Of a stretch of 21,234 bases of DNA, positions 8,901 to 15,838 are shown one piece after another. Numbering within the stretch: the stretch's first letter is position 1; each line of letters starts with the position of its first letter. The DNA comes from Prado023 sp964638055. Its GTDB lineage: Bacteria; Actinomycetota; Actinomycetes; S36-B12; CAIYMF01. The notes beneath the pieces are model-generated. The model was not told the origin of the DNA, searched no databases, and saw only the letters and a list, made by a program, of their open reading frames with translations. Made by a program: the position numbers and the translations under genes. The stretch is taken from positions 1 to 21,234 of the forward strand of contig CAZWXF010000045.1 in assembly GCA_964638055.1 (NCBI GenBank), in the 5' to 3' direction.

Positions 8901-9522
8901 CGATCTCCGAGCCGAGCAGCATGGTCCCGGTCGTCTCCACGGTCACCTGGGCGAGCAGCCCGATGCCGGCGCCACGGCGGTGGGCGGCCATCGCGCGGCG
9001 CGCCCCGATCAGCGCGGCCTTGGCCTGGAGCAGGTCCTGCGCGGTCTCGATGAGGACCGCGTCGATGCCTCCGTCCAGCATTCCGCGCACCTGCTCGGCG
9101 TAGGCGTCGCGAAGGTCCGCGAAGGTGGCGTGCCCCAGCGTCGGCAGCTTCGTCCCGGGACCGACCGAGCCGAGCACCCAGCGCGGCCGGTCGGGGGTCG
9201 AGTAGCCGTCAGCCACCTCCCGGGCGATCCGCGCCCCCGCCAGGGCCAGCTCGTGGATGCGGTCCTGGATGCCGTACTCCCCTAGGTTCGCCAGGTTGGC
9301 CCCGAACGTGTTGGTCTCCACGCAGTCCACGCCCGCGTCGAGATAGGCCGCGTGCACCGCTGCGACGACGTCCGGCCGCGAGACGTTGAGGACCTCGTTG
9401 CAGCCCTCGTAGCCCTGGAAGTCGTCGAGGGTCGGATCCTGTGCCTGCAGCATCGTGCCCATCGCCCCGTCGGCGACGACGACGCGTTCGGACAGGGCCT
9501 GCAGGAGCGTGGATCTGGTCAT
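5962..9522 (-). CDS. metH: Cobalamin-dependent methionine synthase (5-methyltetrahydrofolate-homocysteine methyltransferase)
   Basis: A cytosolic modular enzyme of 1186 residues, close to the E. coli length. It transfers the methyl group of 5-methyl-tetrahydrofolate to homocysteine through B12. Domains in order: homocysteine-binding barrel (about 1-310) with zinc cysteines Cys226 (LNCATGP) and Cys292-Cys293 (GGCCGTTPEH); pterin-binding barrel (about 335-620) starting ERTNANGS at 343; cobalamin cap (about 640-735); B12 Rossmann domain with DVHDIG at 745-750, His747 being the lower axial cobalt ligand; SAM-dependent reactivation domain (about 900-1186) with the FGYPACPD motif near the C-terminus. 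All four modules appear complete. Start ATG at 9520-9522 is 9 nt from a TACCCT box, so the message may be nearly leaderless. I saw no B12 riboswitch upstream. The HAD gene follows on the same strand. Confidence 0.97.
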   Translation of the reverse strand: MTRSTLLQALSERVVVADGAMGTMLQAQDPTLDDFQGYEGCNEVLNVSRPDVVAAVHAAYLDAGVDCVETNTFGANLANLGEYGIQDRIHELALAGARIAREVADGYSTPDRPRWVLGSVGPGTKLPTLGHATFADLRDAYAEQVRGMLDGGIDAVLIETAQDLLQAKAALIGARRAMAAHRRGAGIGLLAQVTVETTGTMLLGSEIGAALTALEPLGIDLLGLNCATGPAEMGEHLRHLSRHARVGISAMPNAGLPQLTADGARYPLTPDELAAAHDHFTADFGLALVGGCCGTTPEHLRAVVERVGGREVRPRTVTSEASAASLYQSVPFRQDTSYLSIGERTNANGSKAFREAMLAEDWEQCVEIARAQIRDGSHLLDLCVDYVGRDGVADMKELTSRLATASTLPIVLDSTEPPVLEAGLQLLGGRAIVNSVNYEDGDGPGSRFARIVPLIKEYGAAVVALTIDEEGQARTADWKVRVADRLITDLRDNHGIPPGDVLIDCLTFPIATGQEETRRDGIETMEAIRRIKRLHPDVQTTLGLSNVSFGLNPAARQVLNSVFLHECLAAGLDSAIVHASKILPISRIGEEELKVATDLVYDRREYAEDGTLTYDPLTRFLDLFADATAQSGGRDRAAELAALPLDERLQRRIIDGEKQGLEEDLDEALQTRGALAIINETLLAGMKVVGDLFGRGEMQLPFVLNSAEVMKAAVAYLEPHMETVADEEDVPAGKGTIVLATVKGDVHDIGKNLVDIILTNNGYNVVNIGIKQPVTAILTAAQEHDADLIGMSGLLVKSTVVMKENLEELNTREMADRFPVLLGGAALTRAFVEEDLASLYQGEVRYARDAFEGLRLMDAFMAVKRGEEGAELPALRTRRVARRDHIPRPQVEVPERSDVTADNPVPVPPFWGSRVVKGIALAEYAAYLDERALFLGQWGLKSSRGDGPDYEALVEVEGRPRLRMWLDRIHTKGLLAAAVVYGYFPCWSDGGDLVVLDPTGLAEAGDKPLIDGWEPRELHRLTFPRQQRDRFLCLSDFFRSEQAARSEGRPDVVAFHVVTMGAPVSQAAADLFAANAYREYVELHGLGVQLTEALAEYWHARVRGELGIAGQDADNRTLLVTKQAYQGERYSFGYPACPDVEQQSAIVALLDPGRIGVELSEEFQLHPEQSTSAMILHHPQASYFSA

Positions 9523-9531
9523 GGTGGGGAC

Positions 9532-9537
9532 AGGGTA
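9532..9537 (-). promoter_or_regulatory. Candidate -10 box of metH
   Basis: The minus strand reads TACCCT, fitting TANNNT, 9 nt before the metH ATG. Transcription would begin at or within 2-3 nt of the start codon, consistent with the absence of a Shine-Dalgarno sequence in front of metH. Confidence 0.4.
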
Positions 9538-9651
9538 CGTGCTTCATGCTGGGACCGCCGTGAACCTGAGCGACCGGCCGGACGTCCCCCACCCGCGCAT
9601 CTCAGGGGCGGACAACGAGGCCCGGCTCTTCCCACTCAAGGGGAGGTGGAC

Positions 9652-9765
9652 ATGGCCAACGGGCTGCGTGGGACCGGACCGCGCCCACCACCACGCCCAG
9701 GAGTGCCGGATCCAGGGCCGATCGGCGGGCCCAACGTGAATCACCCCAGCCGTCACGCTCCGTGA
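9652..9765 (+). CDS. Doubtful 37-residue proline-rich reading frame
   Basis: An ATG preceded by AAGGGGAGG at a plausible distance opens a 37-codon frame ending in TGA, and the stop overlaps a stem-loop (9752-9766). The peptide is rich in proline, glycine and arginine, including RPPPRPG, a type of Pro-Pro-Pro stretch known to slow ribosomes. Against coding: only 24 of 36 sense codons end in G or C, far fewer than in neighbouring genes; there is no promoter I can point to; and it faces against both flanking genes. It could be a leader or regulatory peptide, or chance. Confidence 0.25.
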   Translation: MANGLRGTGPRPPPRPGVPDPGPIGGPNVNHPSRHAP

Positions 9766-9766
9766 C
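9752..9766 (-). terminator. Stem-loop downstream of pgi
   Basis: GTCACG-CTC-CGTGAC (plus strand) is a perfect 6-bp stem with a 3-nt loop, about 54 nt beyond the pgi stop codon. It has no U tract, so it is only a candidate terminator. Confidence 0.3.
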
Positions 9767-9819
9767 AGGGCCGGCCACGGCTGACCCGCTGTGCCCGGCC
9801 CCCCACTGCCCGGTCGGCG

Positions 9820-11445
9820 TCAGCGGCCCCGGGCCGCCCGGTATCGCGAGATGAGCGCGTTCGTCGAGGAGTCGAAGGAGGCCTCGGCCTCCCCGGTGAG
9901 CGTCGGGGCGATCGAGTCGGCCACGACCTTGCCCAGCTGCACACCCCACTGGTCGAACGGGTTGATGTCCCAGATCATCCCCTGCACGAACGTCGAGTGC
10001 TCGTAGAGCGCGATGAGCGCCCCAAGCGCCGCCGGCGTGAGCCTGTCGGCCACGAGCATGCTGTTGGGTCGGTTGCCCGGCATGACCTTGTGCTCGACGA
10101 GATGCTCCGCCGTGCCGTCAGCGCGGACCTCGTCGGCGCTGCGCCCGAAGGCCATGACGCCCGATTGCGCCAGGCAGTTGGCGATGAGCAGGTCGTGGTG
10201 GTTGCCGATGTCGTTGATCGGGTTGGCGAAGAAGACGAAGTCCGCCGGCACGATCGTGGTGCCCTGGTGGAGCATCTGGTAGAAGGAATGCTGCCCGTTG
10301 GTGCCGGGCTCGCCCCAGAAGGCCGCTGAGGTGTCGTAGGAGACGGGGCGCCCGTCCGCCGTCACCCGCTTGCCGTTGCTCTCCATGATCATCTGTTGGA
10401 GGTAGGCCGGGAAGCGCAGCAGGTACTGGTCGTAGGGCAGGACGACGTAGTCCTTGAGGTCGAGGAAGTTGCGGTTCCAGACGCAGAGCAGGCCGTGGAG
10501 CACTGGCAGGTTCGCCTCGAGCGGGGCCTCGCGGAAGTGCTGGTCCATCGCGTGCAGCCCGCCGAGCAGCTCGGCGAAGCCGTCGGGCCCGACCGCGATC
10601 ATCGTGGACAGGCCGATCGCCGAGCTCATCGAGTAGCGCCCGCCGACCCAGTCCCAGAAGCCGAACATGTTCTCGGTGTCGATCCCGAACTCGGCGACCT
10701 TGGCCGCATTGGTGGAGATCGCCACGAAGTGCCTGGCCACCGCCGCCTGGTCACCGAGGCCACCGACCAGCCAGTCGCGGGCGGTCCGGGCGTTGGTCAT
10801 CGTCTCCTGGGTGGTGAAGGTCTTGGAGGCGACCAGGAACAGCGTCGTTGCCGGATCGAGGTCACGCGTGGCCTCGACGAAGTCGGTTCCGTCCACGTTG
10901 GAGACGAAGCGGAACTGCAGGTTGCGGTCACTGACGTGGCGCAGTGCCTGGTACGCCATCACCGGCCCGAGGTCCGACCCGCCGATCCCGATGTTCACCA
11001 CGGTCGCGATCGGCTGCCCGGTGAAGCCAAGCCACTGCCCGGCGCGGACCTGGTCGGCGAAGGCGCCCATCCTGGCCAGGACCTCATGGACGTCGGCAGC
11101 CACGTCCTGACCGTCCACGGTGAGGCTGGCGCCGGCCGGCAGCCGCAGCGCCGTGTGCAGCACCGCGCGGTCCTCAGTGTTGTTGATGTGATCACCGGCG
11201 AACATGGCGTCGCGGCGGCCGTGGAGGTCGCGCTCCTGGGCCAGGGCAACCAGCAGCTCGAGGGTGTGCGAGGTGATCCGCTGCTTGGAGAAGTCCAGAT
11301 GCCACCCGGCTCCGTCAGCGATGAACGACCAGCCGCGCTCGGAGTCGGCGTCGAAGAGCTCGCGGATGGTGGCTCCCTCGATGCTGCGGGCATGCCCGGC
11401 GAGGGCCTGCCAGGCCGGAGACTCGGTCAGCGGTGCCATGCTCAT
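9820..11445 (-). CDS. pgi: Glucose-6-phosphate isomerase
   Basis: A cytosolic 541-residue enzyme interconverting glucose 6-phosphate and fructose 6-phosphate, of normal bacterial length. The two SIS domains are evident: NIGIGGSDLGP at 151-161 and SKTFTTQET at 207-215 for phosphate binding, the family signature around DWVGGRYSMSSAIGL (265-279), the catalytic-glutamate region FWGEPGTNGQHSFYQ (376-390, Glu379), and the C-terminal signature FDQWGVQLGK (497-506) with the active-site Lys506. The start chosen is ATG at 11443-11445, because AAGGAG lies 6 nt upstream; an ATG two codons later is possible, and the open frame further upstream runs into mshC. It follows mshC by 44 nt on the same strand, so the two are probably co-transcribed, though a TAGTGT box overlapping the mshC stop (11487-11492) could serve an internal promoter. 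Confidence 0.96.
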   Translation of the reverse strand: MSMAPLTESPAWQALAGHARSIEGATIRELFDADSERGWSFIADGAGWHLDFSKQRITSHTLELLVALAQERDLHGRRDAMFAGDHINNTEDRAVLHTALRLPAGASLTVDGQDVAADVHEVLARMGAFADQVRAGQWLGFTGQPIATVVNIGIGGSDLGPVMAYQALRHVSDRNLQFRFVSNVDGTDFVEATRDLDPATTLFLVASKTFTTQETMTNARTARDWLVGGLGDQAAVARHFVAISTNAAKVAEFGIDTENMFGFWDWVGGRYSMSSAIGLSTMIAVGPDGFAELLGGLHAMDQHFREAPLEANLPVLHGLLCVWNRNFLDLKDYVVLPYDQYLLRFPAYLQQMIMESNGKRVTADGRPVSYDTSAAFWGEPGTNGQHSFYQMLHQGTTIVPADFVFFANPINDIGNHHDLLIANCLAQSGVMAFGRSADEVRADGTAEHLVEHKVMPGNRPNSMLVADRLTPAALGALIALYEHSTFVQGMIWDINPFDQWGVQLGKVVADSIAPTLTGEAEASFDSSTNALISRYRAARGR

Positions 11446-11489
11446 TGGGGACTCCTTGCGCGCGCGGCTCGATGGTCGTGCGTTGAACA

Positions 11490-12734
11490 CTAGGAGAGCC
11501 TCACCCCAAGAAGCGTGTCGAGCAGGAGTCCCAGCGACGGACCGGTCGGCCCGACACGGTCCGCTGCGTCTCCAGATGCCACTGCTCCGCGGAGCTGCGC
11601 CACCCATGCGTCCAGCAGGTCCAGCACGCCCGGAACGTCAAGGTCGTCGGCCAGTCGCTCGCGCACGGACGCCAGGACCCGGGCTGGGACGACTCGATCG
11701 AGGGCGTCGGCGGCCCGCCAGCGCACCAGCCGGCGCGTGGCGATCCGCAGATCGTCGGGCTGCCAGTGCCAGTCCTGCCGGTAGTGGTGGGCCAACAGGG
11801 CAAGCCGGATCGCCATGGGGTCGGCGCCCTCGGCAACCAGTCCGGCAACCAGGACGAGGTTCCCCAGGGACTTGCTCATCTTCTGCCCGGCCCAGCCGAC
11901 CATGCCGGAGTGGACGTGGTGACCGGCGAAGGGGGCCCCTGCCGTGGCACAGCGCGCCTGCGCGGCGCACATCTCGTGATGGGGGAACGCCAGGTCGCTG
12001 CCGCCTCCCTGGACGTCGAACGCCATCCCGAGGTGATCCAGCGCGATCGCCGTGCACTCGACGTGCCAGCCCGGGCGACCCGGGCCCAGGTCGGACTCCC
12101 ACGCCGGCTCGCCGGGCCGCGGGGCCTGCCAGAGCACGCAGTCCAGGGGGTCGCGCTTGCCTGGGCGCTCCGGGTCACCTCCGCGCTCGGCGGACAGGCC
12201 CAGCATCGCGGCTCGGCCCAGCCCGGAGATCTCACCGAATCCTGGCGCCCCCGCCACGCTGAAGTAGAGGTCCGAGTCGAGGTCGTAGACGTGCCCGCTG
12301 GCCCTCACGGCGTGGATCCAGCGCACGACGCTGGGGATCGCCTCGACCGCGCCGACATAGTCCTGCGGGGGCAGCACGTTCAGGGCTTCCATGTCGCGGC
12401 GGAACTGCTCGATCTGGGCCCGGGCAAGGTCCCGCCAGTCGAGGTCCAGCTGACCCGCCCGTTCCAGGAGCGGATCGTCGACGTCGGTCACGTTCTGGAC
12501 GTAGTGGACGTCGTGACCGGCATCCCGCCAGATGCGGTTGATCAGGTCGAAGGCCACGAAGGTGGCCGCGTGCCCCAGATGCGTCGCGTCGTACGGCGTG
12601 ATGCCGCACACGTACATCCGCGCCGTCGCCCCGGGCGAGGTCGCCCGCACGGTTCCCGAGACCGAGTCGTGGAGCCGGAGCGCGGGTCCGCGGCCGGGGA
12701 GCGCCACCGGTTCCCGCCCCGCCCACGACTCCAT
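11490..12734 (-). CDS. mshC: L-cysteine:1D-myo-inosityl 2-amino-2-deoxy-alpha-D-glucopyranoside ligase (mycothiol synthesis)
   Basis: A 414-residue cytosolic ligase, a paralogue of cysteinyl-tRNA synthetase. It activates cysteine with ATP and joins it to GlcN-Ins to form Cys-GlcN-Ins, the penultimate step to mycothiol. The N-terminus MESWAGREPVALPGRGPALR is typical of MshC rather than CysS. Visible motifs: zinc and cysteine-binding Cys43 in YVCGITPYDATHLGH, HLGH at 52-55 (class I HIGH), Cys227 in WHVECTAIA, His252-His253 in FPHHEMC, and KMSKSLGN at 285-292. The tRNA anticodon-binding C-terminal domain of CysS is shortened, as in the family. The start is ATG at 12732-12734; the frame continues open upstream to 13034 only through repeat DNA. 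A TAGGGT box lies exactly 7 nt before the ATG, which suggests a leaderless message. It is divergent from the SURF1 gene. Confidence 0.95.
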   Translation of the reverse strand: MESWAGREPVALPGRGPALRLHDSVSGTVRATSPGATARMYVCGITPYDATHLGHAATFVAFDLINRIWRDAGHDVHYVQNVTDVDDPLLERAGQLDLDWRDLARAQIEQFRRDMEALNVLPPQDYVGAVEAIPSVVRWIHAVRASGHVYDLDSDLYFSVAGAPGFGEISGLGRAAMLGLSAERGGDPERPGKRDPLDCVLWQAPRPGEPAWESDLGPGRPGWHVECTAIALDHLGMAFDVQGGGSDLAFPHHEMCAAQARCATAGAPFAGHHVHSGMVGWAGQKMSKSLGNLVLVAGLVAEGADPMAIRLALLAHHYRQDWHWQPDDLRIATRRLVRWRAADALDRVVPARVLASVRERLADDLDVPGVLDLLDAWVAQLRGAVASGDAADRVGPTGPSLGLLLDTLLGVRLS

Positions 12735-12741
12735 TCGCCGA

Positions 12742-12747
12742 ACCCTA
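12742..12747 (-). promoter_or_regulatory. -10 box of mshC, leaderless arrangement
   Basis: The minus strand reads TAGGGT with 7 nt to the ATG, so transcription should start at the start codon or within a base of it. The best -35 window (12765-12770) shows nothing recognisable. Confidence 0.55.
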
Positions 12748-12800
12748 GGGCGTGGGCCCGCGCAGTGATCGCGAGCCTGGCAGCGATCCAGGAATCGTGA

Positions 12801-12959
12801 TCGTCGAGACCACGCCGGACGAGCCAGTCGAGACCACGACCAACGGGTCGTCACGTCTGGTCTCGACAGGCTCGACCAACGGGCGGGCTCGACAGGCTCG
12901 ACCAACGGGCGGGCTCGACAGGCTCGACCAACGGGTCGTCGGTCGAGCTTGTCGAGACC
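12801..12959. repeat. Array of direct and inverted palindromic repeats between mshC and SURF1
   Basis: Three direct copies of the core repeat lie at 12859-12877, 12885-12903 and 12911-12929, with an exact 26-bp period; the second and third are identical and the first differs by one base (T for G). They are bracketed by inverted copies: 12817-12835 (one mismatch) and a half copy at 12801-12811 on the left, and GGTCGAGCTTGTCGAGACC at 12941-12959 on the right. The direct and inverted copies can pair with each other. There are no unique spacers, so this is not CRISPR. Confidence 0.85.
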
Positions 12960-12965
12960 ACGACC

Positions 12966-12971
12966 TAGGCT
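12966..12971 (+). promoter_or_regulatory. -10 box of the SURF1 gene, leaderless arrangement
   Basis: TAGGCT lies 7 nt before the GTG start at 12979. The position expected for a -35 element (about 12943-12948) falls inside the last copy of the palindromic repeat. Confidence 0.5.
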
Positions 12972-12978
12972 TGGCGAC

Positions 12979-13716
12979 GTGCCCGCACTCCTCCGGCAGC
13001 GCCGCTGGTGGACCTTCTGGCTGCTCGTCGCCACCGTCGCCGTGGTCTGCGTGCTCCTCTCACGGTGGCAGTGGCACCGCTACGAGCTCCGGCAGGGCCA
13101 GAACCTCCAGCTGGACACTGCGCTGAGCGCGCCCGCCGTGCCGTTGGACGAGGTGCTCGCGCCCGGGCAGGCGATGCCAGCCGACCTCCAGTTCCGCAAC
13201 GTGTCGGTCACGGGGTACTTCGACGACTCCCGGACCGCCGCGGTCAGGGGGCACCCCATGAACGGGAAGACCGGCTTCTGGGTCGTCACCCCGCTGGTCA
13301 CACGCGAGGGAACCGTCCTGGTCAACCGCGGGTGGACCGCGACGACCGGGGACGCGCGCAGCACACCCACGCTCCCGACGCCGCCCGCGGGTCAGGTGAG
13401 CGTCCGTGGACACCTGCGTCTGCCCGAGAGCGCCAGGTCCCAGGGCACTCCCCCGCCGGGCCAGGGGTGGGCCGTCGATCCCCGCCAGCTCCTGGTCGGC
13501 GATCCCGCGCCGGCCTTCGCCGCCTACGTCCAGCTGGCCGACAGCGAACAACCAGGCTCCGAGGGGCTCGCAGCCCTGGCACTTCCCGGGCACAGAGGCA
13601 CCAACAACCTCGTGTACTCGGTCCAGTGGATCCTCTTCGGGCTGGTTGCCGTGGTGGGCGGCTGGCGCCTCATGGCGGCGAACCGGCACACGACCGACGA
13701 CATGGTGGGCGGCTGA
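12979..13716 (+). CDS. SURF1 family cytochrome oxidase biogenesis protein
   Basis: A 245-residue membrane protein needed for assembly of haem-copper terminal oxidases in related bacteria and mitochondria (family knowledge). It has the SURF1 layout: one N-terminal span (about residues 12-28) followed directly by RWQWHRYELR, a large extracytoplasmic domain containing VSVTGYFD, GFWVVTPL and LVNRGWT, and a C-terminal span (about 212-232) introduced by NNLVYSVQWILFG, which corresponds to the conserved His/Asn-x-x-Tyr-x-x-Gln-Trp motif. The start chosen is GTG at 12979, which is preceded at 7 nt by TAGGCT and directly begins the basic N-terminus PALLRQRRWW; a TTG 30 nt earlier lies inside the repeat and is less likely. 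Its role fits with the ATP synthase genes to the right, although it is not in their operon. It converges on proS. Confidence 0.9.
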   Translation: MPALLRQRRWWTFWLLVATVAVVCVLLSRWQWHRYELRQGQNLQLDTALSAPAVPLDEVLAPGQAMPADLQFRNVSVTGYFDDSRTAAVRGHPMNGKTGFWVVTPLVTREGTVLVNRGWTATTGDARSTPTLPTPPAGQVSVRGHLRLPESARSQGTPPPGQGWAVDPRQLLVGDPAPAFAAYVQLADSEQPGSEGLAALALPGHRGTNNLVYSVQWILFGLVAVVGGWRLMAANRHTTDDMVGG

Positions 13717-13808
13717 GCCTCGACGGCGGGCGGCTCGGCACCCGCATGCCGACCGGCCGACACGCTGGAGCATCCCGGCTGCAGCACCGCCGGTCCAGCC
13801 ACGACCCC

Positions 13809-13831
13809 CGGGCTCGGCGCCGGCGGGCCCG
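13809..13831. terminator. Possible bidirectional stem-loop between SURF1 and proS
   Basis: Within the 137-bp gap between these convergent genes, CGGGC (13809-13813) can pair with GCCCG (13827-13831) around a GC-rich core. There is no U tract on either strand, so it is only suggestive. The rest of the gap shows no gene. Confidence 0.22.
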
Positions 13832-13853
13832 TCTCGTCCCGGCGCGGCAGGAC

Positions 13854-15671
13854 TCAGGGCAGCTTCACCAGGGCGGCACCGATGGCCTCGACGGCCCCGA
13901 CCACCTCGATCTCCGAGCGCTCCCCCGAGGCCCGGTCCTTGAGCTCGACCAGGCCTGAGGCCAGCTTCCGGCCCACCACCACGATCAGCGGGATGCCGAG
14001 CAGCTCGGAATCGTTGAACTTGACCCCGGGCGAGACCCCCCGCCTGTCGTCGAGGAGGACCCGCCACCCTGCCGCCTGCAGACGCGCGGCCAGGTCCTCG
14101 GCCGCCTGGAAGACGGCCTCGTCCTTCCCCGTGGCGACCAGGTGCACGTCGGCGGGGCCGACCTCCCGAGGCCAGATGAGGCCGGCATCGTCGTGGTGCT
14201 GCTCGGCCACCGCCGCGACGGCGCGGGAGACCCCGATCCCGTAGGACCCCATCGTCACCACGACCTGGCGACCGTTCTCGTCGAGCACCGTGAGGTCCAG
14301 CGCCGCCGCGTACTTGCGGCCCAGTTGGAAGATGTGCCCGATCTCGATGCCGCGCTGCTGGTGCAGCCGGCCCGCGGCCTGCCCGGTGCGGCCCTGCTGG
14401 GCGCAGCTCGGGCACGGGTCGCCCTCGTGGACCTCGGCAGCCTCGATCGTGCCGTCGGAGGTGAAGTCCCGCCCCGCGACCAGGTCGAAGACGTGCTCGC
14501 CGGCGCGGTTCGCTCCGGTCACCCACGCGGTTCCAGCGACCACTCGCGGGTCGGTGAGGTACCTGATCCCGGGTCGACCCTTCTCGTCGAGCTGGGCCTC
14601 CCCGAGCACGTCCGGTCCGATGTAGCCGCGCACGAGCCGGGGGTGGCGGGCGAAGTCGGCCTCGTCGAAGGGCTGCGGATCGGCGTCAGGGGCGATGGCC
14701 GCCTCCACGCGGCGCAGGTCGACCTCGCGGTCACCCGGGACCCCGATCGCAAGCGGCAGTCGCTGGCCCTCGGGCGTGCGAACGGTGATCAGGACGTTCT
14801 TGAGGGTGTCGCCCGCTGACCACGGCCGCCGGTCGGCACGGGGCCAGCGACTGTTGGCGAGGTCGACGAGTGCCTGGATCGTGCCCGTGTCCGGGGTCTC
14901 CTCCACGTGCGCCGGCCGGGCCCCCGCCCAGTCGGTGGCGGGCGGCGCTGGGGTGGCCACCGCCTCGACATTGGCCGCGTAGCCGCAGGCATCGCACTGG
15001 ACGAAGGTGTCCTCCCCCACCTCGCAGCCGGCCAGGAACTCCTCGGACTGCGAGCCGCCCATGGCCCCTGACGTCGCCGAGACGATCGTGTACGACATCC
15101 CAAGCCGGTCGAACGTCCGGATGTAGGCCTCCCGGTGACGCGCATAGGAGTGCGCCAGGCCGGCATCCGAGGTGTCGAACGAGTACGAGTCCTTCATCAC
15201 GAACTCCCGGCCGCGCAGGATCCCGGCCCGCGGCCGGGCCTCGTCGCGATACTTGGCCTGGATCTGGTACAGGCTCACCGGAAGGTCCTTGTGGGAGGAG
15301 AACAAGTCCTTCACCAGCAGGGTGAACATCTCCTCGTGGGTCGGACCGAGCAGGTAGTCGCCTCCGCGGCGGTCCTTGAGGCGGAAGAGGTTCTCGCCGT
15401 ACTCCTGCCAACGGTTCGTGCGCTCGTACGGCTCGCGCGGCAGCAGGGCGGGGAAGTGGACCTCCTGGAATCCCGCGGCGTCCATCTCCTCGCGCACGAT
15501 CCGCTCGACGTTGCGCAGCACCTGGTAGCCAAGCGGCAGCCAGGTGAAGATGCCCGGGGAGACTCTTCGCACGTAGCCCCCGCGCACGAGCAGCCGGTGC
15601 GAGGACACCTCTGCGTCGGCGGGGTCCTCACGAAGTGTTCGCAGGAACAGTGTCGACATCCGCAGCAGCAT
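13854..15671 (-). CDS. proS: Prolyl-tRNA synthetase, bacterial type with editing domain
   Basis: A cytosolic class II synthetase of 605 residues, longer than the E. coli enzyme (572), as is usual in actinobacteria. Motifs: the N-terminus STLFLRTLREDPADAEVSSH, motif 1 region SPGIFTWLPLG (38-48), THEE (111-114), motif 2 YRDEARPRAGILRGREFVMKD within 141-161, an inserted editing domain (about 225-405) that removes mischarged alanine in this class, and motif 3 GSYGIGVSR (475-483). Two Cys pairs, CDAC (226-229) and CPSC (420-423), flank the insert and may bind zinc. I take ATG at 15669-15671 as the start because TATCCT lies exactly 7 nt upstream, implying a leaderless message; an ATG four codons later (15657-15659) is the other option. 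It is divergent from the GNAT gene with 167 bp between. Confidence 0.96.
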   Translation of the reverse strand: MLLRMSTLFLRTLREDPADAEVSSHRLLVRGGYVRRVSPGIFTWLPLGYQVLRNVERIVREEMDAAGFQEVHFPALLPREPYERTNRWQEYGENLFRLKDRRGGDYLLGPTHEEMFTLLVKDLFSSHKDLPVSLYQIQAKYRDEARPRAGILRGREFVMKDSYSFDTSDAGLAHSYARHREAYIRTFDRLGMSYTIVSATSGAMGGSQSEEFLAGCEVGEDTFVQCDACGYAANVEAVATPAPPATDWAGARPAHVEETPDTGTIQALVDLANSRWPRADRRPWSAGDTLKNVLITVRTPEGQRLPLAIGVPGDREVDLRRVEAAIAPDADPQPFDEADFARHPRLVRGYIGPDVLGEAQLDEKGRPGIRYLTDPRVVAGTAWVTGANRAGEHVFDLVAGRDFTSDGTIEAAEVHEGDPCPSCAQQGRTGQAAGRLHQQRGIEIGHIFQLGRKYAAALDLTVLDENGRQVVVTMGSYGIGVSRAVAAVAEQHHDDAGLIWPREVGPADVHLVATGKDEAVFQAAEDLAARLQAAGWRVLLDDRRGVSPGVKFNDSELLGIPLIVVVGRKLASGLVELKDRASGERSEIEVVGAVEAIGAALVKLP

Positions 15672-15678
15672 GCCCGAA

Positions 15679-15684
15679 AGGATA
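15679..15684 (-). promoter_or_regulatory. -10 box of proS, leaderless arrangement
   Basis: The minus strand reads TATCCT, followed by 7 nt and the proS ATG at 15671. There is no Shine-Dalgarno sequence in front of this ATG, which fits a leaderless start. Confidence 0.55.
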
Positions 15685-15838
15685 GGGGCCGCTCCCAGGG
15701 GCCCCGCGCCGCTCTCCGTCTCGAGTCTCCGACTCCCGGCCTCGCCCTGCGGGCTCGCAGGCCGTCGCTGCTCGGCTGCACCTCGCCGGCCTGACTGCCG
15801 CCGCGGGCGGGCGGGCCTCCGGGTGGGAGGATGACGCT

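Larger units (their letters stand above)
9523..9819. other. Intergenic region between pgi and metH
   Basis: 297 bp without a confident gene. On the minus strand it holds a small stem-loop after pgi (9752-9766) and a -10-like box before metH (9532-9537). On the plus strand it holds a 37-codon frame with a strong ribosome binding site (9652-9765). I looked for the conserved boxes of cobalamin and SAM riboswitches on the minus strand and did not find them. Confidence 0.6.

Noticed and set aside
5686..9285. Very long plus-strand open frames opposite metH (693 and 498 codons)
   Set aside because: They are antisense to a complete, motif-perfect metH. High GC makes stop codons rare in the reverse frames, and the translations are low-complexity, rich in Arg, Val, His and Gln with no recognisable domain.
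9523..9819. Cobalamin or SAM riboswitch ahead of metH
   Set aside because: Read on the minus strand, the segment lacks the conserved B12-box and the core elements of SAM riboswitches. GGGAAGAG and a GGCCGGTC segment have only loose resemblance. A covariance-model search would settle it.
12801..12959. CRISPR array
   Set aside because: The 26-bp units are contiguous with no unique spacers, include inverted copies, and have no cas genes nearby.
12735..13034. 100-residue N-terminal extension of mshC
   Set aside because: The extension is translated palindromic repeat plus the antisense of the SURF1 start. The known MshC N-terminus begins at the ATG at 12734, which has its own -10 box.
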